Notes: a model not told the origin generated them from the sequence alone. Counted from the stretch's first letter, positions 31,695 to 44,715 are shown. The stretch is 64,000 nucleotides of DNA from Lepiota brunneoincarnata (GCA_023014365.1 JAEBUN010000027.1:372001-436000); one strand, 5' to 3'. Numbers and translations are program-made.

Positions 31695-33548
31695 CACAGA
31701 ATTAGGCTTATCCTTGTTAATGCAGACGCATGTACTAACCGATCCACTAATAGAGATATTTCTATCTCGATGCTTCAAGAGTCGAATGGGGGAGGTTTTG
31801 AGCCGCGTCGAAAAAAATGGACTAAGGACTCATCCCATTCTGCCACCGAGAAATTGAAGAACATCAAGGCTTGTTGAGACGGAACTAGTTGAGGTTGAAA
31901 TTGCGCTCGCGAACATCCACTCCTCAACAAGAGCACTCTTCAGAATCTTCTTCTAGTGATTCTACGCAACTGTGTATTCCTTGGTATGCCAGTAAGTAGA
32001 ATCCAGAAGGGGTGATACACCCAATTCAAAGTTCAAATGCACAGGCAAGCTTCGCAAATGCTCAGAAAGTGATATTCACACTATTGGGAGTACGAGTGGT
32101 TGAGCTCACTCATGCAGTCCCACCTGCTCAGCTTTATACTCTAAGACTTCATTCAGAACGAATAATGTACATTGCAACTTTGTGGACTATCCACAAGGCT
32201 ATACCCACGGTGAGGGAGGAACTCACCTGCATGCAGAATCCGTCCCTGCACACATTTTCATTTGGATATTTCAGTAGCACATTTGTACTTAGAAACCTTA
32301 GCTCCTAACAACAAGGATGTCTCCACTTCCGTAAGACCTCCAACAGGCTACAGTGTAACAGACCCACAGTTTCACTCCCTCAGTTTCACTCTCTCAGCTT
32401 CAAGACTCCCTCAGTCTTTCCCTTAATCACCCGGAGTTGTATTGCTACTTTTGCAGGGTCGGGGGGATGGGCCCCAGCGATCGTTTTGCCAGGTGCACTC
32501 GTTTGTACTATTTTGTTTGCTAACGCAACACTCGCTTTAAACCACACATCATCAGAAACTGGTCAAGCTCACTCCAGATGATCATGCGAACATACCCGGC
32601 CAGCTCAACGATATTCATTACAATTCCGTTCCAACATGCCGATTATGCCACAGATCCTCAGGCGGCTCCGGAATCAGGGCTCCAGTCATCGAGACTCGGA
32701 CACAACTCTCCACAACTGCCCAATCTATAGGCGACATTGATGCACCCGCAAGGCTTATGTTATATCTTTGATCCTCGGCACAGACATACAAGCACAGGGA
32801 TTACCCAAGAGAACTAAAAATTCCGAGCAAGGACCCATGAATAACAAAGCCGCTGGACAATTTTACACTTTCATCAAGATAGCAACATACCCATAACTTC
32901 ACGCGCACCCTTCACCTTCTCGTGTTGTGACACAACGAGGCACCTCAGCAGCACGCCAAGCCCTCCCACTCCCTATTTCCACACCAGGCGCATCCAACAG
33001 TTGTTCCACTGCTCTGGGTACGAAAGGTCGTAGGTACATACCCAGCACACGGAGGTTTTCTGTGGCAGTGATATAACTGGTACACGCCAGCTCCACCGTC
33101 TTCCACGCCTGAGAAAGAAAATTATGATAAGTGGTGGGAGGAGAAATAAAGCGACGCGCGCAAACCCCTCTCACCTTCCTTCTGCTTCATGCCGCCTGTC
33201 ACTGCCTGGGCACCAGGATAAATGGGTTGTTCAATTATGTGACCCCGTTATGCACACTAACTACCAATGCATTGTTAGAGGCATGAGCGATGAAACACCA
33301 ATGATTCAACCAACTTGTTGGGGTCTCCATGTGCAACACCTTACACCAAGGCATGCTACCATGTGCAGAGACAGAAATGACTAAGATAGGAGAGTTTATC
33401 CCTGTCAACTCTAGGTGGGAATTTCAAGTAATTCGAAGTAAGCAAGTGATGGGAAAGGAGGTGCTGAAAGTGTCGTCACAGAAAGGTCGGGTCAAAAACA
33501 GTCTCAGTATACTTGTAGAATTGCTCTTGTTGAAAGAGTGATTTCAAA
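31695..33548. repeat. Composite segment B, block R2 continued
   Basis: 31695-32080 follows 7410-7780. 32560-32830 follows 11290-11530 and 37400-37640. 32890-33130 follows 11590-11870. The part 33150-33548 ends with a stretch (GTTGAAAGAGTGATTT) also present at 38780 and 47620, which is the flank of the knottin-like gene in those copies. No gene supported. Confidence 0.6.
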
Positions 33549-33754
33549 CTTTTGTACAGAAAATATTCGCATCACAGCGCGCTTCCCATTATGTCACGCT
33601 ATGCTAAATACTCACTATGGGCTCGTACAGGGTAGATAGGAAGCTGAAAATTAGTTGTAAACTTGTAGATAATGTTATAGAATGTGTAGACCAGATGAGC
33701 AAGAGTAGCCTGCAAGACTAATAAAAGAGACTGTAGCCCAGAACGAACCACAGG

Positions 33755-34340
33755 TCAAAAACATCGGAGCGCCCAGGCATCAGCATTCTGACTCCCCATT
33801 CCATTTCCATCCTCCCATTTTCAAATCCCCTCTCTCCATTCCAATCCTTTCCTCTGAGCACCGTTGTAGATTAAATTTCTCTCTGTTTATGGGTCTTTAT
33901 ATGCCTCACAGACCACCTCTTTTATTTTCTCCTTTATCTTTCCTAATTCTTCGCTCACATCATGGCAAAATATTCCTGTTTCCCCCTGTTTTACCCTCTG
34001 TCTCCCCGAACCATCCTAATACTTAAAAATTTATATTTCCCATCCCTTTTGGGCATTGGAAATTTTAAATCTGTTGTAACTACACCTGTATACAAATAAA
34101 AAGTTTCAAAGGCATGTCCTCCAGTTAATACACAACCAAAGTTTCCACCTCATCCTCTCTCAGTCTCTTTCAAATCTCTCTCTTCCCAGAACAAGTTTCC
34201 CAAGGTTCTGGAGCCCAGTGATTGTTCCATCGGTCATGCTCGCCTCTTGTTTCACCGCGGTTTGCTTCATTTTGCTTTGTTTTGCTTCATTTGCCCCGTT
34301 TCATTTCATTTGACCCAAGCAAATGTCACAGCCACCATGC
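33755..34340 (+). repeat. Diverged gypsy-type LTR-like stretch inside TIR element
   Basis: It follows the order of the gypsy LTR: CGGAGCGCCCAG, a pyrimidine-rich middle, CTCTCAGTCTC, then GGAGCCCAGTGATTGTTCC (gypsy LTR: GAAGCCCAGTGGTTGTTCC) and TTTGCTTC repeats. The LTR start is missing. Much more diverged than the LTRs at 17.6-25.9 kb. Confidence 0.5.
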
Positions 34341-34369
34341 CTGCTCTACACCACTGCACTGGCTGCTAA

Positions 34370-34699
34370 TCATTGCTCCCCACCCCTCCATCCCCCTGCC
34401 CACCCACTGGTGTGTCTGTGTAGACCTGTATTTTCTGGCTGGACCCCATACAGGTAGGACAGGGGCTGGGCCTGGATCTCTTCATCACATTGGCCATCTC
34501 CGAAGGTAGGAGCCACCAGCTGTAAAAGTGTTGATCCTGAATTTCCAGATTCTTGCAACAAGTTGGAAAATAAACTTGCAACACTCAAATTTTCAGGAAT
34601 GATGCCAGCTTGTTGGGAGAAGACATGGGAGAACAAAAATCTGGTCACATATTCAGAAGATAAAGGGTGTTTATGGCCCATGGATTGGACCTTAGCCAA
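34370..34699 (-). CDS. Small ORF inside TIR element, unknown
   Basis: 109 codons from ATG at 34699 (MAKVQSMGHK...). Composition is protein-like in the first 70 residues (SVASLFSNLLQESGNSGSTLL), low in complexity at the end. No homologue elsewhere in the window, no domain recognised. It could be chance. Confidence 0.25.
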   Translation of the reverse strand: MAKVQSMGHKHPLSSEYVTRFLFSHVFSQQAGIIPENLSVASLFSNLLQESGNSGSTLLQLVAPTFGDGQCDEEIQAQPLSYLYGVQPENTGLHRHTSGWAGGWRGGEQ

Positions 34700-35030
34700 A
34701 TACTTTCCATGTAGAACATACTGAAATACTTAGTGGTGCTGATGAGCCCAATAATGAGTACTTAGCATAGCGTGACGCAATGGGAAGCGCGATGTGATGT
34801 GAATTTTATTGTGCAAAAGAATCCCCATAATGATGTGGCTCAATTCACATTCGGTAGATAGAACGACAAACAACACGGGGACGGGCTACACTAATCAACA
34901 CAAATACAATAGACGGAGGCCTTTGGGTAATTTCGGGATACCAGAATACAGTCCAACCTCGGCAGTAGAAACCGCAGGGCTCACGAAGAAAGACCAATAA
35001 CCCCATCCATCGACCAGCACCCTAAGCTGT

Positions 35031-35292
35031 TCAAGGGAAGCACTTGAGTATGCCCCTAGGAGGCTACAAACCGAGATCAACTCCGGAATTAATTTCGGAT
35101 GAACTGAAGGCAAAGTCTTACAGAATATGCGCAGTTGCCCGAGCAGCAATCACCAGGGCGACTGCAATCCGCGCCCACAGCGCGACATTGCCTGGGTAGA
35201 ATCTGGTCCGAGCGGACCTCAACCACTGCTGCAGAAGCAGAGAGGGCGAGGGCGAGGAGGATAGTGTTAGAGAGGATGAGTTTGAAATGCAT
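35031..35292 (-). CDS. Secreted six-cysteine knottin-like peptide, copy F
   Basis: Exons 35292-35122 and 35063-35031; 58-nt intron. 67 residues. Start MHFKLILSN where the others have MQFKL. Propeptide ends LPR; six Cys in the family spacing. Loop 2 is SRPGD, as in copy E. No TM gene accompanies it: the sequence to its left is the TIR element. The right side is block R4. Confidence 0.72.
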
Positions 35293-35299
35293 GTTTGAG

Positions 35300-37910
35300 A
35301 GTAGATGTTGGGAACCTGGTTTGGGGAATGGGTTGAATGAGTTCAGAAGAACGCCTTTTATATGTCGACAGACATCAATTACGGACGTCTCTAGAGGAAT
35401 ACAAACGGTGTCCAGGGTTACGTCCTCCGCATGCCTCAGAGTGCTGTGATCCTGATAAGAATCTCTACTAATAAATACACTACGTCGAAACTGATTCTCC
35501 GAACGGTCAGAGGAGCAGACTAGCCTAACTTAGGGAATTGAGGTTATACCTCATGCATCGGATCTTTGGTTGGTGAACAGCAAACTCGAAAGCGAATTTT
35601 TGAAAGGTTACGAGATCAGTTGTTTGAAGCTACGTCGTATTGGTCAAAAACGAGCATATATCAATTTTCAAACGCAAGCTCTATGATAGCCCTAAAGTTC
35701 ATGACAATCAATGAAGCCATCCAATATGCTCGTCACCCCATAGACCCGAGGTGTCCAATAAACAACCACACTTGGGCGAAGTGGTATCTTTACTTCTTGC
35801 CCGGGGTCAATGTGCCACGATTTGGGCCCACTACCAATCTCTAATGGACTGGATACGTGTATTGTACATTGGCGGTAGTCGTACTTCTGTACATGTGGGT
35901 TCAACCCAACTCACTCGCCACCGAACGAAGAGGTGCAAGGTATGCTGTAACTACGAGTTTCCACTGGAAAAAGGGGTTTCCAAATAGAATTATCCATCAA
36001 AGTTTCAACAGCCTGTGTTCATATTCCTTCGGACTCAACATTGCCATTACACTACACCAGACATTCAACTATCAGATGTTCAATTCTTGCCTCGGGCATT
36101 AAGCAAGCAAAAGAACTGAGTGACCAATTGCGCCACGTTTCGGAGCCTGATATGGCGTCTTTACGGCGTTGAATTCGCGCTTCTGGAGTTGTAAGCTATA
36201 CGCAGCTCACATGCGGTTCTACCTCATCCTGATGATTTGTTATGAACTCGTGAAACATGAAAGCTTGGAATTGAAGCCCCCAGAATGTATGGGCGAGCTA
36301 GAAGCTACGTCACGGTCCAGTACAACATCACGTAGCAGTAATTGAAATGATGAGTTCGGGCGCAGGGCATTTGACGTCAACCGGGAAGACATTTTCTGCG
36401 TGCGCCGTGATGGAAGAAGTCTCTGAAGCACGAAACCCTCAACTTTGGGGAACGATTGTGGGCAATCAGTGATCAGTGATGATCGCAGTAAACCTAATGT
36501 GCAGAAGTCTGCAAACACGACATCGTTGCACCGAATTAGGATTGCCCGCTACTTATACTCATTAATACAGGCGTGTGTAATAACCAATATATACTAATGA
36601 GGAATACTAGCGGCAAACGCCTGAGTTGGAATTATTGAAAGCAAAGTGTGTCGGGCGGTAGTGCTGTGCTCGCGGTCGAGTCTATGAGACCTCACCTGTT
36701 CTTTGTAAAGCGATGGCTGACTCTCAGAATGGCACTCTGCTGGATCCTATTTCCTAAGTACACGCAACAAAGTCATATTTCCTTCCGGTCGGGTGCACTT
36801 GTTGCGAGTCCGGTGGTTGCAAGAAGTCTGAAGCAGGAAACCTCAACTTCGGAGAGCAATTGGGGCAGTTGATGGTCAGCAATGATCGCGCTAAACCTAA
36901 CCTAATGTGCAGAAGTCGGCAATACGACAAAATTGCACGGAATTAGACTTATAATCGTTAATATAGGCGCGTGTACTAACCGATATACTAGATGCCTCAA
37001 CAGTCGAATGGAGGAGGTTGAGCCGTGTCAAAAAAAATGAATTGGGGACTCATCCCATTTTGTCACGGAGGAATTCAAGAACTTCAGACTTGTTGAGACG
37101 GAATGGGCTGAGCTTGAGATTGCGCTCGAGAACATGCACTCCTCAACAAGAGCACTCTTCGGAATCTTCTTCCGGGTGATTCCACGCAACTGCTTATTCC
37201 TTGGCGACCTGGTAAGTAGAATCCAGAAGGGTGATACACCCGATTAAGTTCAGACGCTCAGGCGAAACCTTGCAGATCCTCCAGGAATGTGATATCCACA
37301 CTGTGGGGAGCAGTCGAGCCCCCACTTCATTCAGAACTCGGTTCCAATCATCTTGGTCGCAACTTTGCGGATTATTCATCAGGCTACGTCTACACATCAG
37401 AAACTGGTCGAGCCCACTCCAGATGATCATGCGAACACACCCGGCAAACTCAACGATGTTCATTACGACTCGATTCGAACACGCCGATTATATCGCAGAT
37501 CATCAGGAGGCCCTAGAATCAGGGCTCCAGCTGTTGAGGCTCGGACGCAACTCTCCGCAACTGCGCAATCTATAGGCGACATTGATATACCCGCAAGGCT
37601 TGTGTTATATATTTGATCCTCGGCACAGACATGCAAGCACAGGGGCTACCCGAGGCGCTTTCTTAATTCTTCGTGCCCTACCTCACTTTCCCTGGAGTTT
37701 CGTGTTGCATCGCGACAAGATGGGTCAAAGCTTTACTGATCTCGTCTTCCTTAGCCGCATAATGCCCTCCCAAACTGAGGGAAAGGCGAGAAGCGCCAGC
37801 CGCGCGAGCAACACGTTTGAGGGAGGTGGACTCGGAGGAAATGGGTTTCCTCAACATCGATTGGATTTCCTGACTATACTTCTCGAGTTGAGGTTTGGAC
37901 CAACCTAGGA
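35300..37910. repeat. Partial composite segment: R4 and tandem R2
   Basis: R4 at 35420-35680. R2 starts at 36240 and is partly repeated in tandem: 36410-36600 and 36810-37000 both carry the block around GTCTGAAGCAGGAAACCTC. The second copy continues to 37640 like 10690-11520. 37660-37830 follows 11940-12100 with better preservation (GCGAGAAGCGCCAGCC). No gene supported. Confidence 0.6.
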
Positions 37911-38820
37911 TGTGTATTTAAGATTTATTGTAACACAATCAGGGCAGTGAAAGACGTCTGTGCGCCACCGACCGCCCGTAGGAGCTATCTATCTACCCCA
38001 CAGCACCGACACCAGATTCATTTATGGCTTCGAATGGATTCGCAACGTGACCAACGCTCTTCGACATTTATTCTGGTCAGCGGTCCGGTGAGCATATGCC
38101 AGTATGTAGCGGTAACGGAGAGTACCCTCGCCAATCGCTTGCAGATTCGGCAGCCAGGGTTTGGAGTAATCCCCAGTTCCGACAGCCTTGAGATACCCTA
38201 CGGCTGAGAGGTACACTCAAAGCGCGTCAAAGCGCGTATAGAACCGTCGGGACGCCGGTCACTGCGCACCTGCGCCACCCATTGAAATGCTCAGTTCATC
38301 CAAACCCTCTCCAGCGTTTTCTTTCAGCCGTCTGCGTAAAGCACGATATTGTTGAGGGTATATTGCGCCAGAGTGTTTGAGATAACGTTGAAGGAGCTGC
38401 TTGCGGAAGGCACAAAGGCGAAAAGCGTAGTTGTCTTTCAAGTTTGCCCAGACTGGCTAACAATGCCGGGTTGCATCAGGATCGCTGTAACATGTTACTC
38501 TGTCACAGCAAATTACACCTCGCAAAGTACGTCACGAAAAGATCGCGCACCAAAAATAGTCTCTGTGTGGTTGTGGATGTTAGAATATCGAGCGCTCCGC
38601 TGGCTCGGATACTCAGTTATTATTCTATTTCATTCCTGTTTCCGATTACTTTTATTGTTTTACTTCATTTCTAGAGTCTTATTATTACCAGGTGTATATA
38701 ATAGGTACAAACAGAGACGAACCCCCGCGCGTTTGCAACGGGTCCCTGCTTTTCTCGCTGATTTCCTTAAATCCAACACTTGTTGAAAGAGTGATTTAAA
38801 TTAAATAAGGGTGGGTCAGG
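37911..38820. repeat. Block R3, second copy, and flank
   Basis: 38160-38450 follows 7800-8115, including TTTGAGATAACGTTG-AGGAGCTG. It holds the conserved minus frame at 38259-38441 (FRLCAFRKQLLQRYLKHSGA). 38460-38820 has no counterpart except its last 40 bp (GTTGAAAGAGTGATTT). Confidence 0.55.
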
Positions 38821-39032
38821 CCACATTCAATAGATAGAACGACAAACTAACATGAGTACGAGCTACACTAATCAACATAAATATGATAGCTGAAGACCTT
38901 TGAGTGATTTCGAGATATCAGAATACATGGTCCAACCTCGGTAGTAGAGACCACAGGAACTCACGAGGAACGACCAATTACTCAATCCATGAATTGACAG
39001 CGTACGCCAGACGAGCACAGATCCCAAGCTGA

Positions 39033-39289
39033 TTAAGGGGAACACTTTCGTGCGCCATTGGGAGGCTAAAAACCGAGGTCAAACTCCGGAATTGATCTCG
39101 AATGAACTCAGGGCAAAGTCTTACAGCATATACGCAGTTGCCCGAGCAGCAATCACCGGGGAGACCGCAATCCGCGCCAGGACGGCCACACCTGGGTAAA
39201 AGCTGGTCGGAACGGACCTCGAGCACTGCCGCAGAAGCAGAGAGGGCGAGAGCGAGGAGGATGTTAGAGAAGATGAGTTTGAACTGCAT
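39033..39289 (-). CDS. Secreted six-cysteine knottin-like peptide, copy G
   Basis: Exons 39289-39125 and 39065-39033; 59-nt intron. 65 residues. The most diverged copy: the propeptide ends LLPR directly followed by the first Cys (no Gln), and the C-terminal loop has NGA where the others have RGI. All six Cys and both intron borders are kept. No TM gene next to it. Confidence 0.72.
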
Positions 39290-39299
39290 GTTTGAGAGT

Positions 39300-40887
39300 G
39301 GTAGATGTTGGGAACTTGGTTTGGGGGATGGGTTGAACGAGTTCAGAGGAACACCTTTTTATACATTCACGGACACCCATTACGGACATCTCTAGAGGAA
39401 TAAAAACCAGTGTCCAGGATTATGGCCTCTCAGAGGGTGTGGCCCTGACGAGCGTCCCTACCAATAAATAGAACAAGGGTACATCTCGCTAGATCCGCGC
39501 GTCTCTTATGTAATGAGAAAACCTTGATGAGATTGCGACTCGAATTGCGACACCGCATCGTTCGATCTTGTGAAAGTAATTTCAGAGAAGCTAGATACAC
39601 TAGAAGATGGCCTCCGAAATCCAAATCTTCAAAATCAATAGCTGGGATATTTTATTCCATGATTGATAAAATTCACAGAAAAGTGGTCAGAAGTACCGGT
39701 AATGCCATTTTTTGAACTGGACTTTGGGAACCAACTTTCAAAAAACTCGTACCAGTAATATTAGCCTACCTAATGTGCAAAATTCTCGATTCCCCTCACT
39801 CGTCACCTTCGAATTTTTCGAAAAACGGAGATTTTGCCGCCCACCACAGCCAATTACATAAACGGTGTACAAGTCCAACGAGATGTACGTACATAAAGTA
39901 CCTCAGGGATAATTCTATTTGTAAAACCTGTGTCCATCCACCAACCGAGGTGATTCCTCTCGCATCGGATCTTTTGCTAGCGAAACAATAAGGATGATTC
40001 TATATGAAAACCCTGTTTCCGGGGTAAATAGTGAACAGGATGTAGTAATACGAGGATAGGTTCTACTACATGTCCTTGGTAAGCATGCTATAAGTGATAT
40101 TAGAGAAATAGTGAGACACGCACAGCCTCAGTGACTCGTATGCGCGAGAGCTGAGGTAAGCGAATGAGGTATACAATAAGCCCCTGCAGATCATGAGCGA
40201 GTGGGGGGGGGGGGGGGCAGGAATGGAAAAGGAATACAAGATAGGCGAAACATCCGCAAAATGCGGGGGTGGACTCCAGATAATACGCCCAACCACTAAG
40301 CATAGCATTCTTTCCCAAATTGGTGTAATTACGACCCTGGTTGTCGGTGAAGTCAGATTGTGCCTGGGAGATTTTGCTCCTGCGGAATCCGCAATTTGAG
40401 AGGGGGAGGGGCGGGGTACAGGACGTTAGTTGGTGTTCTCTAGCGGCACATGTTGGTCCTGCAGGAAACACAGGAGTCTCAGTCATTTTATGTACGCACG
40501 AGCACAGTGAGACCAAACACGGAACAAGTTAGGTCAGAAATCATCAAGAAGCGAGAATCCCACTATTTAGTGTCGTTTTTAGGAGGCTATGTAATAATAA
40601 CGTAATGACAGATAATGTCGTCTCCCGGGAAAGGGTCGTGATTCTTTAATAATTCAACGGGAATCCCTGCGATTTCTGACGTAATTTTCCACGCACCGGG
40701 TCCCACAGTGCGAGTACTTTACAACCTCTAACCCTCGACACAAGAAAATGCTTATAGTACCTCAACCAATAGAAAGATAGATAAATCTCATTATACGGAC
40801 AATCACAGCAGCAATTTAGAGCTACGACCGGTCAAACAGTGGTCTGCATAGCAATTTGGCCTCAGTAGATTTGCACAACAAAGATCC
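39300..40887. other. Intergenic with poly-G tract
   Basis: No gene supported. A run of about 14 G lies at 40204-40218. The stretch around 40330-40400 (GGTTGTCGGTGAAGTCAG, GAGATTTTGCTCC) resembles 49560-49640. 39880-40020 resembles R4. Everything else is unassigned. Confidence 0.45.
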
Positions 40888-43366
40888 CTACGCCACCCTC
40901 CGCACGAGAACAGGCACCTTGATACCCTCCTCACCCGCTACCTTTGGGTGTAGAAAATGACTCTCCAGTTTTGTCAACGGTCCATTAGGGAACTCAAACG
41001 TGAAGTGGCGGACTAGGACCGAAAGGACTGTCTACAGGTGCGGAGGACACAAATTTTAAAAATGGGGTTCTGGACTTTTTAGCAAAGGTTGCTCCGTACC
41101 TTGATCTCTGCTACCGCCAAGTTTCTTGCAAGACACATCCTCGGGCCATGGGAAAAGGTCAACAAATGTCGGTAACCTTTCACCTCCTCTTTCCTCCCTT
41201 GTTTATCCTCCTCCTCATCCGAGACCAGCCATCGGCCTGGATCAAACTGTCCTCGCATCCGGTCCCCATATCGTCTCTGATAGATTTACACCTGCCAAGG
41301 GAATGCGAATGACAGTGCCCTTCGTCACACATAGGCTATCGATTGCCCGTTCCAGATGCAGTCAGCATGGAGTCCGTCAACGGGATCGTATCGTCTTCGT
41401 GTACCTAGGCCAGGTCGTCATAAGATATAGGGAATCTAGAGTAGCAAGGTGGGAAGGAAATCAACAGACCTCACGTATTACGTGCGGTAGTGCAGGATGG
41501 AGCCTTAGAACCTCGCATGTAAAGGCATCAAGGTACGGCAGGTTCATCAGCTGATCGTACGTTGGGTCTTCTCCGGCTGCGAAGGAATCCCGAAGTTCGG
41601 CACGTAGGCTATCTTGAATCTCTGAACGACGGGAGAGTTCAATGAGAGCCCACTGAGGGAATGCTTAGTGATTGCGCTCGAGTAGATAGGGATCAAATAT
41701 ACCGTCAAGGTCACTTGGAACGATAGTAAGATCGCAGAAATGAAGGGTAAGGGGTTAAGCGTACTTGCTGTCGTCTCATACCCAGCCAGTATGAGCATGT
41801 TCTTTGCTTATGTCAGCTTCTGTAAGTGTAGGAAAAGCGACAAGATACAGACAATCTACACAATACACTGATCAGCCCACTGCGACGGAAGTGGACTCAA
41901 ACAAGCACACCTGAGCGATGATTTCGTCGGCTGACAGACGACTGTTGGAACTCGCACTTTCTGACCTAACTATATCAGAAGTACGCGTCAGCATGACGAC
42001 CTGCCTTTAGAATATGCTCGAATATATACTCATCACCCCAAGGGCCGATCGGTCAGCATCCTTATCTTCGGTCTCTTTGCTTGCCGTGTCCAACAAGTTG
42101 GTCGCAATGACTCTCAAACCTGCCACTACGTCCACCAGTGCCTCATGTCCTCTGGATTCGGTATCTTAGCGAAGAGGTTTGGGAATAATGGCCCGACGAG
42201 TAGGTAGACCATCATAGCCAGGGACGGTTTGACTGCGTTGAAAGAATCAAGGGCAGTCATAATCTCGGAACGATTGCCCCCCCAGGGTGCCAAAATCATG
42301 CGAGAATCCAGCTTTGCCGACGCTGTCCAAACTGAGAAGGGTGTGTGTGAGAAGACAGGAGAAGGAATGAAGAATGTACGGCATACGAGACATTGTTCAT
42401 CCTAGAACAAACAAGGAGAAAAGGTCTGAGCGGGTATTTCGGACGGCAGGGACAGATGTGCTGACTCACCATTTCTGAACATCGATTGTCACGGCATCGT
42501 CCACATTCTCCGATGGATGGAAATACGAATCCCATGCTGATTTCAGCTTGCGACGGTGAAATGTCCGGCAGTCAACCAACCGAATATTTTGTGATAGAAA
42601 CAGTTCTAACCTTGTAAGCGGTATCCGAGAGCACGGGAGCGAGATCGCGAATTGCCTGAAATCGAAAAGGCCGAAGCTAAGGCTCTCCGCTGTCTACACG
42701 TCGATGCGATACGAAATTTTAAACCCGGGGCTATTGTTACACTGGCAGGAGAAGTGGTGATACCGACCTTTTGTGAATCTCCCCTTCCATAGCCATTAGG
42801 TTGTTGCCGTACTAGAACAGGAACGAACATCACCCTCAAGCTTGCGAAAAAGCTGGGGGCAAAAAGAAAAGACACATTACCGTCCCTCGAGATACGGCCC
42901 TTTGTAAAGCAGGCTGGTGATACGACACGGTGTCTTTAGAAAACAGGTGCGCGATGGCCTTCGGATCACCCAATACGACATCCCTGGAGCCCATGCTGGC
43001 GGGTATCTCGTAAACGGGCCCATACGTTCGTTCCCAGTCCTGATAGATAAATCCGATGTCTGGTGAAGGGAAGAGCTTGTTTGTGATGCCGAAGAGAAAG
43101 CTCTCGCTTCGAGGCCCTCGTAGTCGCGGTCTCCTGACGCCTCTGCGGGTTTGGTAGATACTGATGACGACGAGCACGACTACCACGAGGGTTATCGTTT
43201 TTGTCGGATTGAATTGGAATTTGTCCTTGATGACATCGAGCCCGAGGTCACTGAAGTTGATGCTCAGGAAGGTTAAGCATCTCGAACCTGGGAACGTTGC
43301 GACAACGGCGACAATGGGAGGTGCTATATAACGGTGAAAGGGAAAGGCACCGACATGAAAGGACAA
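40888..43366 (-). pseudogene. Cytochrome P450, full length but frame-broken
   Basis: Multi-exon P450 read from 43366 to a stop at 40888-40890. N-terminal anchor near TKTITLVVVVLVVISIY; substrate-side motif YGPVYEIP; I-helix LILAGYETTASTL (about 41750-41798). K-helix ExxR as EVLR near 41505; heme loop FSHGPRMCLA near 41130-41160; C-terminus GIKVPVLVRRVA. Introns are short GT-AG. Three single-base frame breaks remain after splicing: near 42150 (after KIPNPE), near 41345 and near 41245 (between WGPDAR and FDPGRW). All core motifs are legible, so it is a recent pseudogene, or the breaks are sequencing errors. Substrate unknown. Confidence 0.8.
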
Positions 43367-43980
43367 TCAAGTCTGTTTTATAGCCTCATCTTGCAAAAAA
43401 GGGAAGAGCATCTGAGCATCCGCCTTCTGAGTTCTCACAAGTATGAGAGAGAATCAAGGCTACTTTGATCAAAGCGAGCACGTGTTAATTTCTTTGTTGT
43501 CGGAACACTCCGGCACCCCCCGAGAACGCAAGCTTCGGTCAACAATGTAAGCCATCAATACATCACCTTCGAACCACGCTGTAGAGCAATCGCTCTACGG
43601 AAACCGAAGCGCAGGAGCAGGGCATACATTTGTTCTCAGTGACGGCCCGACGAGTTTTCGCACGAAATAGGAAATCGCGACTAAGCCTGAAGTTCGGAAC
43701 AGCTCTTCTAATCTTCGGCACGAGAATTCCAGGACCGGGCCGTTTAGTGCTGGAATTCCGCAGTCCTTGGGGGTTCTATCCTCTGGGCTCCTACGTCAAG
43801 AGAATGCCGAGCACCCTCCTGGCTAAATTTTATGTGGTCTGGCGTGATGGGAGCTCGGCCTCACCATCCGGGTTCAGCGGGACTTGAGGAAAGCCCTGTC
43901 CCCCTCTACCTACCGACACAGTATTGAGGCCTATCAATCTACATCACTTGCAATTTGGTGATTTTATCTGGGCCCCTCAC
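43367..43980. other. Intergenic, nothing assigned
   Basis: The upstream region of the P450 is included. The ORF at 43630-43887 has no coding support. The last 40 bp (CCCCTCACAGCGCAAG) match the reverse complement of 16955-16975, the edge of the composite segment. Confidence 0.4.
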
Positions 43981-44560
43981 AGCGCAAGATTAAAGTGGGA
44001 TTGCGCTGCTATTGATTCCAATAATATTAGTTACCCCAAGCTCATGCTGTGTTTCACTCATGGCATTGATGATGCCTGGCCCTATTTTTGAATACATGCA
44101 TGAATGAAAATTGTGCTCGTGTTATCGACCGCCGCGTGCGCAAAGGTCACAGCAACGGTGGTAGCTGTAGTGGTCGGCACAAAGGTGCTTCCAGCAAAAA
44201 TAAAAATATCGACAGCCGCCACTGTAAAATTCCGTTGCACCGCTGTGGGTACAGATATGGAGAAAGAAACTCTAGCGCATGCTCGAGGTGCTGATGCCTA
44301 CGTGGACTAGCTCAACGAGCGGCATACACCATCGTTTCGCCAGGTGGACCGGGTGAGTTAAGCGCCACCAGGCGCTCCGATCATTGATGCATCGTGTTCT
44401 GTCAGGGGGCGGTCCCTGGATCCTGTCAGTGCGCACTCAGCCTCAAAGCACCTGGCGGATACGTTCCTGCATGTATACCCTCGCATAAACAATCATGCAC
44501 CCCAAGGCCACTCGCATTTTCGAATACACCCTGCGATAAGTAGGCGCCCATTCACGGAAG
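43981..44560. pseudogene. HSE1-derived scrap (copy E)
   Basis: Same two-piece layout as 2800-3290. A degenerate inverted SH3 piece covers about 44050-44200, followed by the plus-strand linker piece at 44320-44510 (CACCTGGCGGATACGTTCCT, TACCCTCGC). The SH3 piece has lost most of the FEKGDI match. It lies directly upstream of TM copy E. Confidence 0.55.
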
Positions 44561-44715
44561 TCAAGGCATGCTTACTTCTGGATGATGTAATCGTCCGACA
44601 CCCAGCCCTACATCAACTTCCATTTACTTTATCTCGACAGCATTACATTTGGAACCAATCCTATATAACAAGGAGGGACAGCGGTCGCCGTGTGTATCTC
44701 TCTCTCACAAAACCA

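Larger units (their letters stand above)
33549..34819. mobile_element. 1.27-kb element with 76-bp terminal inverted repeats
   Basis: 33549-33624 and 34744-34819 are imperfect inverted copies (both begin CTTTTG-ACA when read inward and share CGCGCTTCCCATT and GTCACGCTATGCTAA). The element interrupts sequence that is continuous at 38780 and 47620. No transposase is inside and no clear target duplication was found, so it would be a non-autonomous DNA element or a chance fold-back. The interior holds an old LTR-like stretch. Confidence 0.65.
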
